DNA from: Eurosta solidaginis | Lineage: Eukaryota; Arthropoda; Insecta; Diptera; Tephritidae | Direction of reading: 5' to 3' | Length of the DNA stretch: 64,000 nt | Assembly: GCF_040869045.1 (NCBI RefSeq) | Contig: NC_090321.1 | Location: 89,696,603-89,760,602, forward strand | Part shown: positions 21,580 through 33,530 of the stretch, piece by piece | Layout of the letters: each line of letters opens with the position of its first letter | Position numbering within the stretch: the first letter of the stretch is position 1 | Made by a program: the position numbers and the translations under genes | Notes under the pieces: generated by a model | Told to the model about the DNA's origin: nothing | Seen by the model: the letters and a program-made list of their open reading frames with translations, nothing else | Database searches by the model: none

Positions 21580-22153
21580 TAATTGTAATCTCGTTGGGGT
21601 TATATCGAGACCCTTCCGGGATCAAGGGTAATTTCGGGATCATTTGCGTACCTTTGAGAGATAAATTCTTGATGATTTCCGGGATCACTACGGGACTCTT
21701 TCGGGGTCATTTTGGACCCCTTCCATAATCATTTCTGGATGGTTTTCGGGATCCGTCGGGGTCATTTCGGGACTTTTTCGGGATCATTTGGGGCCCCTTC
21801 CGGCATCATTTCTGGATGGTTTTCGGGATCCCGTCGGGGTTATTTCGGAAATTTTTTGGGACTAATACGGGATCATTTGGGGAGCCTTTCGGCATCATTT
21901 CTAGATGGTTTTCGGTATCCGTCCGGGATCCCGTCCGGGTCATTTCGGGACTATTAGGGAATCATTTGGGGACATTTCCGGCATCATTTCTGGACAGTTT
22001 TCGGGATCCGTCCGGGATCCCGTCGGCGTCATTTCGTGACTATTTCGGGATCATTTGGGGTACCTTCCGGCATCATTTCTGTATGGTTTTCGGTATCCGT
22101 CCGGGATCCCGTCGGGGTCATTTCGGAAATTTTTTGGGACTAATACGGAATCA

Positions 22154-22184
<31 letters not shown>

Positions 22185-24653
22185 GGACGTTGTGGCAGCG
22201 CGCTGCCCTCAAGTGGCCCAATGAAACCAGGCTAATCCTGTTCACGCGATCGATTTATATATATATATAATAACTTTTTTTTTTTTTTTTTTTTATTTTG
22301 CCGAGTCTTTGATGGGCAGCGGTTTGTCAAGCGTCACGATCTGAGACTGCTCAGCTACAGAAGAAATTTCATCAGCCAAGCGTAATACTTAAAGAGAACA
22401 GAAGCAAACGTATTATACATTAATTTAGAGAGGTGAGAACAATCTTTTTTATAGAAAAAAGGGAGTCCGAGCTATCAAATGTGTTTGAGTGAGAGTTATA
22501 ATCTTGGCATAAACGCCGAAAAGGTTCATTTTGTTCGAAATTCGTTCTACATTGTTTCAGCAGAAGAGGTTTGAAGTGTCTCGATGTCCGAGAGGGAACG
22601 CAAAAGTTCACTTCATTCAGAAGGAATGGGCTCGAAATTGATCCATTTAAAAGTTTTGTCATAAATATCACACCAAGCATTTCCCTTCGACTAGCAAGAG
22701 TTGGAAGATTGATAAGCTTTAATCGATTAGTATAAGGTGGAAGATTAGTTAAAGAGTCCCATTGGAAATTTCTTAAGGCAAATAGTAAAAATTGTTTTTG
22801 TATTGATTCGAGACTGTCTGCATGGACTTGATAACGCGGATTCCAAATTATCGAGCCGTATTCTAATATTGGCCTAACTAATGTTGTAAAAAGTGCTTTA
22901 GTTATGTAAGGGTCGTTAAATTCTTTTGACCACCGTTTAACAAATGCAAAAACACCTTTGCCTTTATTCACTGTAGCATTAATATGAAGATTGAAACTAA
23001 GTTTGGAATCCATCATGACTCCCAAGTCAATAGAATTATTTACAGTTTCTAGACTATAGTTGTTAATTGTATATGAAGCTGGTGGCGAAACTCTCCGAGA
23101 AAAACACATGAATTTACATTTTTTGAGATTGAGCGGCATATAATTTACATTGCACCAGGTAACCAAGTGATTTAAATCCATTTGAAGCAAGGAATGTTCC
23201 TCAACCGAGGCACATGATTTGAAAAGTTTTACATCGTCTGCGTACATCAAGATTTTTGAGTATTTAATTGTACCAGATATATCGTTTATGAACAGCAAGA
23301 ACAGAATCGGACCAAGATGGCTGCCCTGAGGAACACCAGAAGAAACATTGATTGGGGGGCCTTTCGGCATCATTTCTAGATGGTTTTCGGTATCCGCCCG
23401 GGATCCCGTCGGGGTCATTTCGGGACTATTAGGGGATCATTTGGGGACATTTCCGGCATCATTTCTGGACAGTTTTCGGGATCCGTCCGGGATCCCGTCG
23501 TCGTCATTTCGGGATCATTTAGGGTACCCTCAGGCATAATTTCTGGATGGTTTTCGGTATCCGTCCGGGATCCCGTCGGGTCATTTCGGAAATTTTTTGG
23601 GACTAATACGGGATAATTTGGGGAGCCTTTCGGCATCATTTCTAGATTGTTTTCGGTATCCGTCCGGGATCCCGTCGGGGTTATTTCGGGACTATTAGGG
23701 GAACATTAGGGACATTTCCGACATCATTTCTGGACAGTGTCGGGGTCATTTCGGAAATTTTTTGGGACTAATACGGTATCATTTGGGGAGCCTTTCGGCA
23801 TCATTTCTGGATGGTTTGCGGGATCCGTACGGGATCTCGTCAGGGTCATTTCGGGACTATTTCGGGATCATTTCTGGATGGTTTTCGGGATCCATCCGGG
23901 ATCTCGTCGGGGTCATTTCGGGACTTTTTCTCGACTAATACGGGATCATTTGGGTACCCTTTCGGAACCATTTCTGAACGTTTTTCGTTATCCGTCCGGG
24001 ATCCTGTCGGGTTCATTTCGGGACTTTTTCGGGATAATTTGGGGTCCCTTCCGGCATAATTTCTGGTGATTTCAGGACTTTTTCGCAATCATTTGGGGTA
24101 CCTTCCTTCATCATTTCTATATGGATTTGGGGATCCGTCCGGGATCCCGTCGGGGTCATTTCGGGACTTTTTCGGGGCTAATACGGGATCATTTGGGGAC
24201 CCTTCCGGCATCACTTCTGGATGGATTTCGGTATCTGTACGTGAACACATCAGGGTAATTTCGGGACTTTTTCGGGACTATTTCGGGATCTTTTGAGAAC
24301 CCTTTAGGGGTCATTTCATGACTTTTTCTGTATTATTTCGGGATCATTTGGGGACCCTTCCGGCATAAATTCTTGATGGTTTGCCGGATCCATCAGGGTC
24401 ATTTCGGAACCATGTTGGGATCATTTGGCGACCCTTCCGAAGTCATTTCTGGATCCATCCGGGATGCCGTAGGAGTCATTTCGAAATTTTTTTTGTTACT
24501 TTTTCGGGACATTTTTGGGACCCTTCCGGGATCATTTCTGGATCAGTGCGGAATCCCATCGGGGTCATTTCCGGACTATTTCCGGACTTTGGGACCCTTC
24601 CGGAATCATTTCTGTATGGTTTTCGCGATTCGTCGTGGATCCCCTCGGGGTCA
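21580..24653. repeat. GGGATC/TTTCGGGAC minisatellite block
   Basis: The block repeats TTTCGGGA, CATTTGGGGA, CCTTCCGGCATCATTTCTGG, TGGTTTTCGGGATCC and CGTCGGGGTCATTTCGGGAC in varying order, with higher-order units of roughly 90-115 bp. It is interrupted at 22154-23352 by a minus-strand non-LTR copy and resumes with the same repeat immediately after. Long ORFs in both directions here are translations of the repeat. A related degenerate stretch is at 29510-29690. Confidence 0.85.
22154..23352 (-). mobile_element. 5'-truncated non-LTR retrotransposon, minus strand (copy 1)
   Basis: A minus-strand frame (about 23352 to 22420) encodes the C-terminal RT half: VSSGVPQGSHLGPILFLLF, a YADD catalytic motif, and the thumb and C-terminal region (ending VLTSLN). 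It differs from the copy at 24654-27540 by about three amino acids. The 5' end is cut inside the RT at 23352, and the minisatellite resumes directly. On the plus strand the element begins with a T run (22154-22181), about 94 bp, a second T run (22276-22294), then 3' UTR. In element orientation this is a body, A-run, 94 bp, A-run tail. RT resembles the CR1/Jockey group. Confidence 0.88.
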
Positions 24654-27540
24654 TTTTTTTTTTTTTTTTTTTTAATGGACGTTGTGGCAGCGCGCTGCCC
24701 TCAAGTGGCCCAATGAAACCAGGCTAATCCTGTTCACGCGATCGATTTATATATATATATATAATAACTTTTTTTTTTTTTTTTGCCGAGTCTTTGATGG
24801 GCAGCGGTTTGTCAAGCGTCACGATCTGAGACTGCTCAGCTACAGAAGAAATTTCATCAGCCAAGCGTAATACTTAAAGAGAACAGAAGCAAACGTATTA
24901 TACATTAATTTAGAGAGGTGAGAACAATCTTTTTTATAGAAAAAAGGGAGTCCGAGCTATCAAATGTGTTTGAGTGAGAGTTATAATCTTGGCATAAACG
25001 CCGAAAAGGTTCATTTTGTTCGAAATTCGTTCTACATTGTTTCAGTAGAAGAGGTTTGAAGTGTCTCGATGTCCGAGAGGGAACGCAAAAGTTCACTTCA
25101 TTCAGAAGGAATGGGCTCGAAATTGATCCATTTAAAAGTTTTGTCATAAATATCACACCAAGCATTTCCCTTCGACTAGCAAGAGTTGGAAGATTGATAA
25201 GCTTTAATCGATTAGTATAAGGTGGAAGATTAGTTAAAGAGTCCCATTGGAAATTTCTTAAGGCAAATAGTAAAAATTGTTTTTGTATTGATTCGAGACT
25301 GTCTGCATGGACTTGATAACGCGGATTCCAAATTATCGAGCCGTATTCTAATATTGGCCTAACTAATGTTGTAAAAAGTGCTTTAGTTATGTAAGGGTCG
25401 TTAAATTCTTTTGACCACCGTTTAACAAATGCAAAAACACCTTTGCCTTTATTCACTGTAGCATTAATATGAAGATTGAAACTAAGTTTGGAATCCATCA
25501 TGACTCCCAAGTCAATAAAATTATTTACAGTTTCTAGACTATAGTTGTTAATTGTATATGCAGCTGGTGGCGAAACTCTCCGAGAAAAACACATGAATTT
25601 ACATTTTTTGAGATTGAGCGGCATATAATTTACATTGCACCAGGTAACCAAGTGATTTAAATCCATTTGAAGCAAGGAATGTTCCTTAACCGAGGCACAT
25701 GATTTGAAAAGTTTTACATCGTCTGCGTACATCAAGATTTTTGAGTATTTAATTGTACCAGATATATCGTTTATGAACAACAAGAACAGAATCGGACCAA
25801 GATGGCTGCCCTGAGGAACACCAGAAGAAACATTGATGACCCCAGAAAGTGTATTTTTAAAGATTACTTTTTGCGTACGATAACCAAGATACGAAGAAAT
25901 CCAACATATAAGACGGGGTTGAAAACCGAGTTGACTGAGCTTATGAATAAGTAATGGGTGTGATACTTTGTCGAAAGCTTTACTGAAATCGGTGTAAATT
26001 ACATCAGTGTGAAGGCCTTTTCTAAATCCATTAGAAACGTGGGTGGTAAATTCTAGTAAATTGGTGATAGGTGATTTGCCCTTACAGAACCCATGCTGCG
26101 AGCTTGCAATTATGGGGGAAATAGGGAATGTTAGGTGGTGGGTAACAATAGCCTCAAATAACTTTGGGATAGCGGATAACTTTGCTATGCCCCGGTAGTT
26201 TTCTATTGAAGACCTGCTTCCATTTTTATGAAGCGGAATAAGAAAAGATTCCTTCCATATTGTTGGGAAAACGCCATAAATTAAAGATAAATTAAATAAA
26301 TCTGTTAGCGGCTGATAGATGTTTGCGGCACATTTTTTAAGAAAGTGTGTCGGGATCCTGTCGGGGCCGTATGAATATGATACTTTTAAAGTTTTTAAAT
26401 AAGATAATACATCTTCTGAAGATATAAATGGAGCCCTGATTGAATAACATGAATCAATATGGTATGGGTATTCATTAGGTGGAACGTTGGTCTCAATAGA
26501 GTAATTTGATTTGAAAAATTCCGCAAAGAAGTCGGCGATCTCTTGATCATCGCTGGAAATATTATCTTGGAATTTCATGGATGATGGAAACCCTTTCACC
26601 CTGCGTTTAGAGTTTACGAATCCGTAAAATGCCTTCGGGTTGCAAGTTATATTTCTTTTCATTTTATAAAGATAAGCTTTGTAACACTTTTTGTTCAATT
26701 GAAAATACTTGCAGCGTAGAATCGAGTACTGTAAGTAATGGTTATGTAAACCCGTCTTTTTGAACAACTTGAAAGATCGAGACTTTTTATTCTTTAAAAT
26801 TTTCAGCTCTTTAGTGAACCATACTTGGCTTGTATCGGAATGTACACAAATCCGCTTAGGTACGTATTTTTCAAAAAGACAGTAAATGGTATTGTAAAAG
26901 TGAGAAACGCTTTGCTCCACATCAGCATTAAATGTTGGCCTCACTATTCGAGATAGATCACGATTTAATTTTTTAAAATTGGACTTCGCAAAGTCGAAGC
27001 GATAACTGGAGTCGTATCGTTTATTTCCGCTGTTACAAGCATAATTTACAACTTCGTAAACTATTTTGAGGGAAGGGTGGTAAGCATCTTCAGGTTCAAT
27101 AATGGGTTCGCATCGACTAATGGAATATTTAGATTCATCATCCACAAAGGCTAAATCCAACACTCTTCCGAATTTATTCGATTGGATGTTGATTTGTTGA
27201 AGGCACAGCTCAGACATTCCGTCTAGAAATTCATTGTTGGAAGACTTTGACGAAACTGGTACGATATTAAAGTCAGAGATGCACCATGATATGTGTGGCA
27301 TATTGAAGTCACCCAAGACAATAATGGAATCGGAAGGCTTTAGCATCGAATTAACAGTTCTTAGCAAGGAAATGTGATTCATATAAACGGACAGTTCAGA
27401 AGATGGCGGGATATAACAGATGGCCAAATAAATGTGGATATTTGCTAGTTGTGTGCGTATGCACAAGAACTCAGTTGTATCGGTGGCGGTTACGCAAATC
27501 TCTTCAGATGGTATTGAAGAGTGTACAGCAAGCAGAACTT
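24654..27540 (-). mobile_element. Non-LTR retrotransposon, minus strand (copy 2), EN and RT
   Basis: One uninterrupted minus-strand frame (to 24905) encodes a 5'-truncated endonuclease (from VLLAVHSS; GDFNMPH intact; later YHPSL in the usual SxHxx position), then RT with ENYRGIAKLSAIPKLFEAIV, DFSKAFDKVSHPLL, SGVPQGSHLGPILF, YADD at 25729-25718 and a C-terminal region. About 880 residues remain and the RT has no stops, so the copy is young. The ATG-side 26 residues of the open frame come from flanking minisatellite, not from the element. The 5' truncation falls near 27540. The tail has two A-runs as in copy 1 (24654-24673 and 24769-24784). No ORF1 is present. Confidence 0.88.
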
Positions 27541-27850
27541 TTTCTGGAATATGTCGGGATAATTTAGGAACCCTTTCTGGATGGTTTTTGAGATCCGTCC
27601 GGGAGCCCGTCAGGGTCATTTCGGGAATATTTCGGGATAATTTTGGTACCCTTCAGGGATCATTTCGGTGTGGTTCTCTGGATAACTCTAGAATCGTGTC
27701 GTTGTAATTTCGGCTTTTTTTGGGACTATTCGGGGAACTTTTGGAGACCCTTCCGGGGCATTTCTGGACGGTTTTCGGGATCCGTCCGCGATAGCGTCGG
27801 GGTCATTTCGTGGCTTCTTCTGGATAATTTCGGGATCATTTGGGGATCCT
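27541..27850. repeat. Minisatellite block, continuation
   Basis: The TTTCGGGA/GGGATC minisatellite resumes after the non-LTR insertion and leads into the Helitron-like 3' terminal region (27850-28014). Confidence 0.75.
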
Positions 27851-28021
27851 ATTAGGTTATTAGCTCATTTAGTTCTTTTTTTTAGTCAATTACAAAAATA
27901 AAATGCATTAGACAGAAAAAAATTTTTTAAACAGATAACTTGATAAGCGGGCCAACGTGAATAGCCCATATATTTCATTTCCTCCTTGCGGACGGGGCCG
28001 CGGGTAAAGGCTAGTATTTCC

Positions 28022-28290
28022 ATAAATCATATTGATCAGGATGAAAAAAGAAATTTATTTAGCCATGCCGATAACTTGAGTAAATTTTGAGATTATTTGG
28101 TATGTGGGTCCTTTGGCACTCATCTCCCGTGGCTATTAAATATGAACGAAATCGGATTATAATCGCGCCTACTTTTTATGTACATACATATGAATATAAA
28201 AATTTTTAAACCACCATAAACATGAGTATTTCATAAATAATGCAGCTTCAACAACCAAATTTCATGTGTAGGTTGAAATACTATCTACTA
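28022..28290 (-). mobile_element. Repeat family A fragment, minus strand
   Basis: The reverse complement matches the 3' third of family A: GAGATGAG(C/T)GCC, ACCTACATAC, TCTCAAAATTTACTCAAGTT and CATGGCTAAATGAATTTC. It is diverged and truncated. Confidence 0.65.
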
Positions 28291-29092
28291 ATTTAATTTT
28301 TTTATAATTTTCAAAAGGGGTGTTGCATTCCCCACTTCTGACAGAATAAATGTTTCAAATATTATTTTTCATCTAGCATTCTCTCACGTTTCAGAAGCAT
28401 TGACTCGAAGATCAGTAGATATATCCTGACAAGTTCAGGTACACGTACTTGTCGCTTAACCCCAAATATTTCTGCCAAAAAAAGACGAAATCAGATTAAG
28501 ACCACGCACACATCTGACCAACGTTTTTTTCCCTCAGTAGCATTTTTATCGGGTTCTAAGGCGTGTTCCACGTTTCAAGACTGTAGGAAAGGAAGTTATA
28601 TTAAAGTACCTAAATCTTTTGATTGTCTTATGAAATCTTGCAAATAACAGAATAAATTTCCATCGCTAGGTTGCACCCGTTCATGATTTTAGGTATGTAC
28701 ACTGTATATTGTATAGTCAGTGATCTTAACAGATGCGCATAAATTTCTGTGCGCCAATAGGTGACCTCCTCCCTCCTCCAAGTTTAACGGCATCCAAAAT
28801 AAGTTATTAAATAAGTACAAGACATTCTCAAAACTGAATTTAATTATTATACATGGTGTGGGGAAGAGAGCTCGACTATGAACGAACGTCTCGGGCAATC
28901 ATCATCAAAACAATGTTTTTTATTTTAAAAATTGTCGGCGACTACGCAGCATTAGATTATGTAGATAAGTACTCTTTCTAGGATAAACTAGAATAGACAT
29001 ATGATGATTGGCATGGCACCAAATCATGCTTCGCACTTTTATCGCGGGTGTAGGTAAGGAAGGGTCTTTGGTCTTAACAAAAAAATACTTGG
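28291..29092. other. No recognised feature
   Basis: AT-rich spacer. 28540-28620 loosely resembles the TTTATCGGGTTCTAAG/GTTTCAAG motif of the 16.6-18.7 kb inverted repeat. No coding frame is supported. Confidence 0.4.
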
Positions 29093-29388
29093 CTACTGAC
29101 CTTATTTCCAATTTGCGCCATGCTACTTTAATTCTTTGTACCAATTGGCGGCACGGAACCTACCTGTTTTATGCGGACGGCATCTGCAAGCAGGTAAATT
29201 TTCGCTGAAAAGCTTTTCTTGGCAGAAATACATTTGGCATGTTTGCCAAACCATTTCCGAGAAACGACTGCGCTTAAAAACCTGTTTGTAAAGTATTTTG
29301 GGGCTTTTCTCCCCGGGACTTGAGCCCATGACCTTCGGTGTTGTAGGCGAGCACCCTACCGACACAATACCGCGGCCTTTGGTTTTAC
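29093..29388 (-). mobile_element. tRNA-derived SINE, minus strand, diverged
   Basis: On the minus strand it reads from the CGCGGTATTGTGTCGGTAGG head, a B-box-like GGCTCAAGTCCCGGGGAG, then ATTTCTGCCAAGAAAAGCTT, GCAGATGCCGTCCGCATAAA and the CAAATTGGAAATAAG end. It is more diverged than the other copies. Confidence 0.65.
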
Positions 29389-29509
29389 AGCTCCAAAATT
29401 CAGCCTTCATACAACATCCCCTTATGGTTTGTGATTAGTCGCCTTCGCCGCTACACAAAGTATGGTCATATGTAGTAGTTTTTTTTAAATAATTTAAATA
29501 ATGTTGCCA

Positions 29510-29690
29510 CCTTGTAGGGACCATTTGGAATCCTATCGTACCCGTTTCGAAATTGTTTTCGGGATGTTTTCGACTTCAGGATTGTTTTCAGGATTATTAC
29601 TGAACTAGCTCGGGACTTCTTTCGCGACTTTCGGAACCATTTTCACGAACCTTTTCGTGAGTGATTTAGGATCATTTGCGAATGATTTTC
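29510..29690. repeat. Degenerate GGGATC-type minisatellite
   Basis: Repeated GTTTTCGGGAT, TTCAGGATTGTTTTC and TTTCGNGACTTTCGG motifs mark an old relative of the 21.6-24.6 kb minisatellite. Confidence 0.55.
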
Positions 29691-29738
29691 AGATATAAAA
29701 AAACAATTAAATACTAAGCTCGATTACTTCCGAAGAGA

Positions 29739-32682
29739 TCGCTTCCCAAGGCAGCTGGTTCTATGTACCGGAGCGACTAGGGATTTTTGCCGCCCAAGAG
29801 CTGTCATTTCAGTGTAATCCCATTTAATTTGTTGCGTCCCTCCCAGAAATTGTCATCCTCCCAGCAGCTCCTTGCAGGGGACTAAGCCATGCTCTGCTGC
29901 TCCGGGAAGGTATCGAACACAATCCCGGTCCTTCACCTGGCCCCGGTCGTGAGAAATGCTTTTTGCTGCGTTTGCGGAAAAGATTATGTTTAGGACGGTC
30001 ACACTATTGTCAGTGTGTCACGTGCATGGGATGGTTGCATCAGACAGGTTGTTCTGGGCTAGACCCCATACTCGATGCCCTCGTAACTTTTATAAATCTT
30101 TTGTGACTCCTTGCTGTTCGCGCCCAAGGGCGTCCCGTAGACTGCGCCTAAGCGCCCCCGCTACCTTCCAGCAGCCCTGCTGCTCAGCAAGCCACAACAG
30201 GTACCCGCTGTTGCTCGCACCCTACGGCGCCACCAACTCGTACGGCCGCTCCCACTCATAACTACAATCTCCGTAGTAGAGTTGGTAGCAATGCCGAGCA
30301 TCATCCCCCGCCCCCGTCTTCTTCTCTCCTCCTTTCCGGCAGCAATCGCGTAGGTCAGAGAATTAGACTCTTAGTCCCTACCACCTTTTGCACCGTCTGT
30401 CAGCACAGAATATATATGTTTGCGTCATCTGCCCAATGCAGCTCCTGTCTTGGACTGAGATGTTCTGATCTCCGCGATGGCGATCCCCCTACGGGTTTCA
30501 TTGCGCCATGCTGCCAGGCCACAAACCCAACTACACCGGTTACCTCAATGCTTACCCAGGGACGTCCAGTCCCAGAGTCACAACAGCAATTGCGTCCTGG
30601 TCTCCCTTAACTCAGGCGTAGTCACCCGTCACTTACCCCTAGAGTGACGACGTCTCCCCCGTTGCATTTCAGAATTCTGCAGTTAAACTGTAATGGATTA
30701 ACTGGGAACATTACGGAGATAGTCGATTTCATGAAGCGGCATAACATCTGCATTGCTGTGATTCAAGAGACCAAACTCACAGCAATATCTGCTCTAGGTA
30801 TAACGTCCACAGTAAAGATCGCGAGAGTGGAAATTGGGGCGGTCTCGCGTTTATCATCACCACTTAGTGCAATACAATATTGTTGATCCCGACATCGGCC
30901 GCAGGGACAGTGGCCTAGAACGTCACGGCATATCTGTCCGGTCAGGCGATGTAAACCTAGAAATCATCAACATCTCCATCCCTCCTGTCCTGTTGCCCCA
31001 GTGTGTACCGCCCTGATATCAGAGCACTACTTCCCGCCGGAAGAATACTGGAAATCCGGCCTTTGCTTCCGCCGGAGGCCGCAAAATTTAGCAAGAGAAT
31101 GTGATCTTATAAGACAGCTCGACCCCGCCGACCGATATCGTCCGATATCAATCCTATTACCAGTAGCCAAGACACTTGACGCCATTCTGCTTCCCTATTT
31201 TAATGGAAATTTGCAACTAGCCAATCATCAGCATGGCTCCGAAAATTACATAGCACAACCGCCGCTCTAAATGCCATTAGTACTCAGATAAATTGCGGAT
31301 GAAATCAAAACCTCCACTATAAGATAGTACTCGTTGCGTTAGACCTGTCAAAAGCTTTTGATACGGTCAACCATGGCACGTTACTGCAAGACCTGGAAGG
31401 GTCTACCCTTCCCACATGTCTTAAAAGGTGGTCGGCAAACATCGGTGCCATTCAGGAACGTAACATCGAAACCAAGTAGAATTAAACAAGGCGTGCCACA
31501 GGCTGGTGTTCTATCCCCACTATCAAAGGTACCTTCACCACCAGAAGGAGTCACTATCGTTTCCTATGTCGATGGCTGCACAATAATGACCACAGGCCCA
31601 GGCCCAGAGATCTATGAGCTTTGTAACAAAATAAACAGCTATCTCCCTGATCTCTCCAGTTTCTTCGCGTCGGGAAACTTGACATTGTCACCTCCTAAAT
31701 CATCGGCGACCTTATTTACAACACGGACGCTCCAGATGCCTACCATTTTTAACATCCACGTCGATGGCACTACGCTATCGACTGTCTTACACCCCAAAAT
31801 CTTGGGTGTAACATTCGATCAGGATCTACATTTTGGAGAGCATGCAGCCGCAATTGTACCAAAAATCCAAAGCCGTAATAAAATCCTCAAATCTCTTGTC
31901 GGCAGTACTTGGGGTAAAGATAAAGAAACGCTCATTACCACTTACAAAGCAATTGGCTAGCCGATTGCATGCTACGCGTCCCCGATATGGTCGCCAAGCC
32001 TAAAGACTACTCACTGGCAGAAAATACAGGCCTACCAAATGACCGCCCTTAGAACAGCTACAGGCTACACCATCCACATAATAGGGCGAGAATACTCCCC
32101 ATTAGCGAGAGAAATGAAATGCTAACGAAACTCTTTCTGTTGAATACCCGGAAACCTGGGCATCTCAACAGACATCTGATTGATGAGCCTACACCGCCCA
32201 GGGGCTTAAGGGGTCATCTCCGTAAGCATTATGAGGAAATACGGCATCTGAGAACACAGCCGTATGAAGCTCCTCAGTGAAGTCCACAAACAGGCTTCGG
32301 ACCAGGAATTGCCCGGGGAATCCAATACTTAAAGAACAAAACCCAAAACTAGCAGAGGACGAACGCACTCTCCCTAGGGAAACGCGCGTCACTCTAGCTC
32401 AACTGCGATCTGGGTACTGTAACAAGTTAAACTCTTACCTATCCCCCCAATCAACCCCAACATACAAAACGTATATAGTGCTTGCAATGTGTCCCCACAT
32501 GACGCCAACCATCTCTTCAACTGTATTTTGGAACCAACGCCTCTAACACCCATCTCATTATGGTCCACCCCTGTTGAAACAGCAAGTTTCCTTGGACTTC
32601 CGTTAGAGAACATTGATGACAATTTGTGATTGGTCGCATCTATTGGATGGGACGAAGCGCTGCTACAAGAACAACAACAACC
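29739..32682 (+). mobile_element. Jockey-like non-LTR element, internally deleted, 10-bp target duplication
   Basis: The element is bounded by TCCGAAGAGA at 29729-29738 and 32683-32692 and ends in ACAACAACAAC. In order it holds: a 5' UTR; a Cys-rich ORF1-type segment around 29955-30110 (CVTCMGWLHQ in one frame); an endonuclease start at about 30660 (HFRILQLNCNGLTGN, AVIQETKLT); and an RT from about 31130 (RYRPISILLPVAKTL, ALDLSKAFDTVNHG, KQGVPQAGVLSPL). The C-terminal tail follows (LPRETRVTLAQLRSGYCN). Sequence between the endonuclease and the RT is deleted near 31030-31110, and several frameshifts follow. The catalytic YADD reads YVDG (near 31566), so RT activity is lost. Confidence 0.82.
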
Positions 32683-32735
32683 TCCGAAGAGACTATAGGC
32701 CGAGCTTATCTTCCGATTTGTGTCGTGTTCCTGCA
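32683..32735 (-). mobile_element. SINE fragment, target of the Jockey-like insertion
   Basis: CTCCGAAGAGA...GGCCGAGCTTATCTTCC matches the minus-strand start of the SINE at 15269. The Jockey-like element inserted at its edge, and the other side of the target is at 29700-29738. Confidence 0.55.
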
Positions 32736-33043
32736 GGACCGTGATTTTCAGATATATTCAAATAAAATAACCCTGAAATTATTTTGGCGGAAAGTTCCCC
32801 GAAACATTTATGGGCCTATTTATGATCCAACCTTATCTAGAACCCTGATAGAAGGCAACAAGATGATTATAAAAATTTCGTCTTGTAATTACACAACCTC
32901 TTTTTCCTTAGGTATAAGTTCTATAAATAAATTTCGTCGTAAGTGGGGGATTCTAAATTAATCTTTTTCACTTGCTTTTTTGCTTAATTTGACAAGTTCC
33001 ATCAAGATAACCTGACTTAATTCACATTTTTATTTATTTTCAG

Positions 33044-33530
33044 ATATTTCACCAGTGCCTAAAGATTCTTGGGAGTCGAGTTTCTTACTTGAACGTTTAC
33101 AAATATTACAAACTGTTTTACTTAAGGATTTTAAGAAGAGAATAAACGAAGAAATTGAAAGTGTTATGCAAGAGCTTCGGCAAAATGAACTTCGGCTTAA
33201 CGAATTCAAAGCTTTTGCCAAAACTCAAAATACCAACACATGGAGTAATCGGATCTCACTGACAGAGAAGTGGGAACCATGGATTACCGACGGTGTAACA
33301 AGCAACTCAAAAGAGGTTCATACAGCATCAACGACTGGCTCAAGCTCTGATAGCAAACAAAGTAAAAACCACCCACGGCCTCTGCCGGACAAAGTGTTCG
33401 TAACGCGTGAATCATATCTAACGGCATTGCTAGAAGTCAATCATATGCGCTCCATTTACAATATATTTCTGATAGTATTTTTATGTTTCTTCCTGAATAC
33501 CGTTATTTATGACTATTTAACGGAAGGAAG
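33044..33530 (+). CDS. SOAT: SOAT exon: cytosolic N-terminus and first membrane segment
   Basis: The acceptor TTATTTTCAG ends at 33043 and the donor AG|GTTGGT is at 33530/33531. The exon encodes a Lys/Glu-rich coiled-coil-like stretch (LKDFKKRINEEIESVMQELR), a Ser-rich linker, then TRESYLTALLEVNHMRSIYN and a hydrophobic segment (IFLIVFLCFFLNTVIYDY) ending in the conserved 'EGR'. Reading on through the donor meets a stop after five codons, which confirms the splice. Confidence 0.9.

Larger units (their letters stand above)
20861..28014 (+). mobile_element. Candidate Helitron carrying a GGGATC-type minisatellite, heavily nested
   Basis: The left edge TCTATATATATG after an A resembles Helitron 5' ends (TC...). 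The right edge has a hairpin GCGG-ACGGGG-CCGC (27988-28001), a short spacer and then CTAG at 28011-28014 followed by T, the Helitron 3' hallmark. Between them lie a SINE, the minisatellite and two non-LTR insertions. No Rep/helicase coding remains, so it is non-autonomous. The flank right of 28014 does not continue the hAT sequence left of 20861, so the two ends may belong to different copies. Confidence 0.5.

Noticed and set aside
21712..24296. Many ORFs with GSFRDHFG / GIISGWFS repeats
   Set aside because: Frames of the GGGATC minisatellite on both strands; no protein family.
27541..27619. N-terminal 26 residues of the long minus-strand ORF starting at 27619
   Set aside because: This part is flanking minisatellite reading into a 5'-truncated retrotransposon, not a native start.
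20861..28014. Treating the whole interval as one proven Helitron
   Set aside because: The flanks do not rejoin into one target sequence and no Rep/helicase is present, so it is listed only as a candidate.
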